64,000 nt of DNA, taken from the NCBI GenBank assembly GCA_963576725.1, contig OY755237.1, forward strand, positions 68,279,472 to 68,343,471, in the 5' to 3' direction. This stretch comes from Azorinus chamasolen (lineage: Eukaryota; Mollusca; Bivalvia; Cardiida; Solecurtidae). Of the stretch, positions 63,884 to 64,000 are shown piece by piece. Within the stretch, counting starts at the first letter, position 1; every line of letters starts with the position of its first letter. The notes beneath the pieces were generated by a model that did not search any database, had not been told where the DNA came from, and saw nothing but the letters and a program-made list of their open reading frames with translations. The translations under genes and the position numbers were made by a program.

Positions 63884-64000
63884 AAAGAAAAGAAAAAACA
63901 AATATCTGTACACAATACACCCGTAGTAACGGTTAGGTAATGTAAAGATGTCTAGTACTTTCGACACGTTATATAAACATTTTTACAAGTACTTGTCGCT

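Overview
This is a eukaryotic, AT-rich, repeat-dominated window with no host protein-coding gene that I can recognise. Inference: a bivalve mollusc. The reasons are tRNA-headed SINEs with a molluscan-looking core, a Penelope-like reverse transcriptase family common in marine invertebrates, a 'gtgagtgagtgag' dispersed motif I associate with mollusc DNA, and many small palindromic DNA elements. I cannot name the species. There is no rRNA, no intact tRNA gene, no CRISPR array and no prokaryotic operon structure.

Layout. 0.6-1.5 kb: broken Penelope-like RT (copy 1). 2.1-5.0 kb: three tandem units of about 765 bp, each with a (GA)n/(GACA)n tract. 6-15 kb: palindromic MITEs, dispersed repeats, a LINE 3' remnant (minus). 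15.1-17.7 kb: longer broken Penelope-like RT (copy 2), a SINE and a dispersed repeat. 18-31 kb: palindromic MITEs, several hairpins, a Tc1-like transposase fossil (21.7 kb) and a mariner transposase fossil (30.7-31.0 kb), both on the minus strand. 31.6-32.4 kb: 32-bp minisatellite. 33.9-34.6 kb: diverged array of roughly 130-bp units. 36.9-57.8 kb: six copies of one 250-bp TTAA-flanked MITE (F4) among older families, plus a LINE (48.2-50.9 kb, minus) with an internal deletion that fuses ORF1 to the RT domain in frame. 53.3-53.8 kb: a SINE inside a MITE. 59.9-62.4 kb: quiet DNA. 63.8 kb: (CA)n(TA)n.

Family names used below are mine. F1 has TTAA ends and CCCTTTACTCCAT termini. F2 has a core around GCCGAGTTACTCGGC. 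F3 has TTAA ends and a hairpin built on AGCATTTGCTCC. F4 is TTAACCCTTCGCTTGC...GCAAGCGAAGGGTTAA. F5 has TIR CAGTAAAACCTCTCTATAACGG; F5b has CAGTAAAACCTCTCTAAACCGG. F6 is a diverged relative of F1/F2 with CAAACAGTGTAGACCC stems. FE has the arm CCACCAAACCCTATACTGTG. F8 carries GCTCATGAACAGACTCAATA. R5 and R9 are dispersed repeats.

The main result is that these short elements look modular. Families with unrelated ends and different target sites (TTAA, piggyBac-like; TA, Tc1/pogo-like) carry similar hairpin centres of the form GCTCC-N4-GGAGC. F1, F2 and F4 also share a stem (GAyCCwGATsAGAC) with one recurring unpaired T/T or A/A position. Several nested insertions give relative ages and directly support TTAA targeting. 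No autonomous transposase for the TTAA elements lies in the window.
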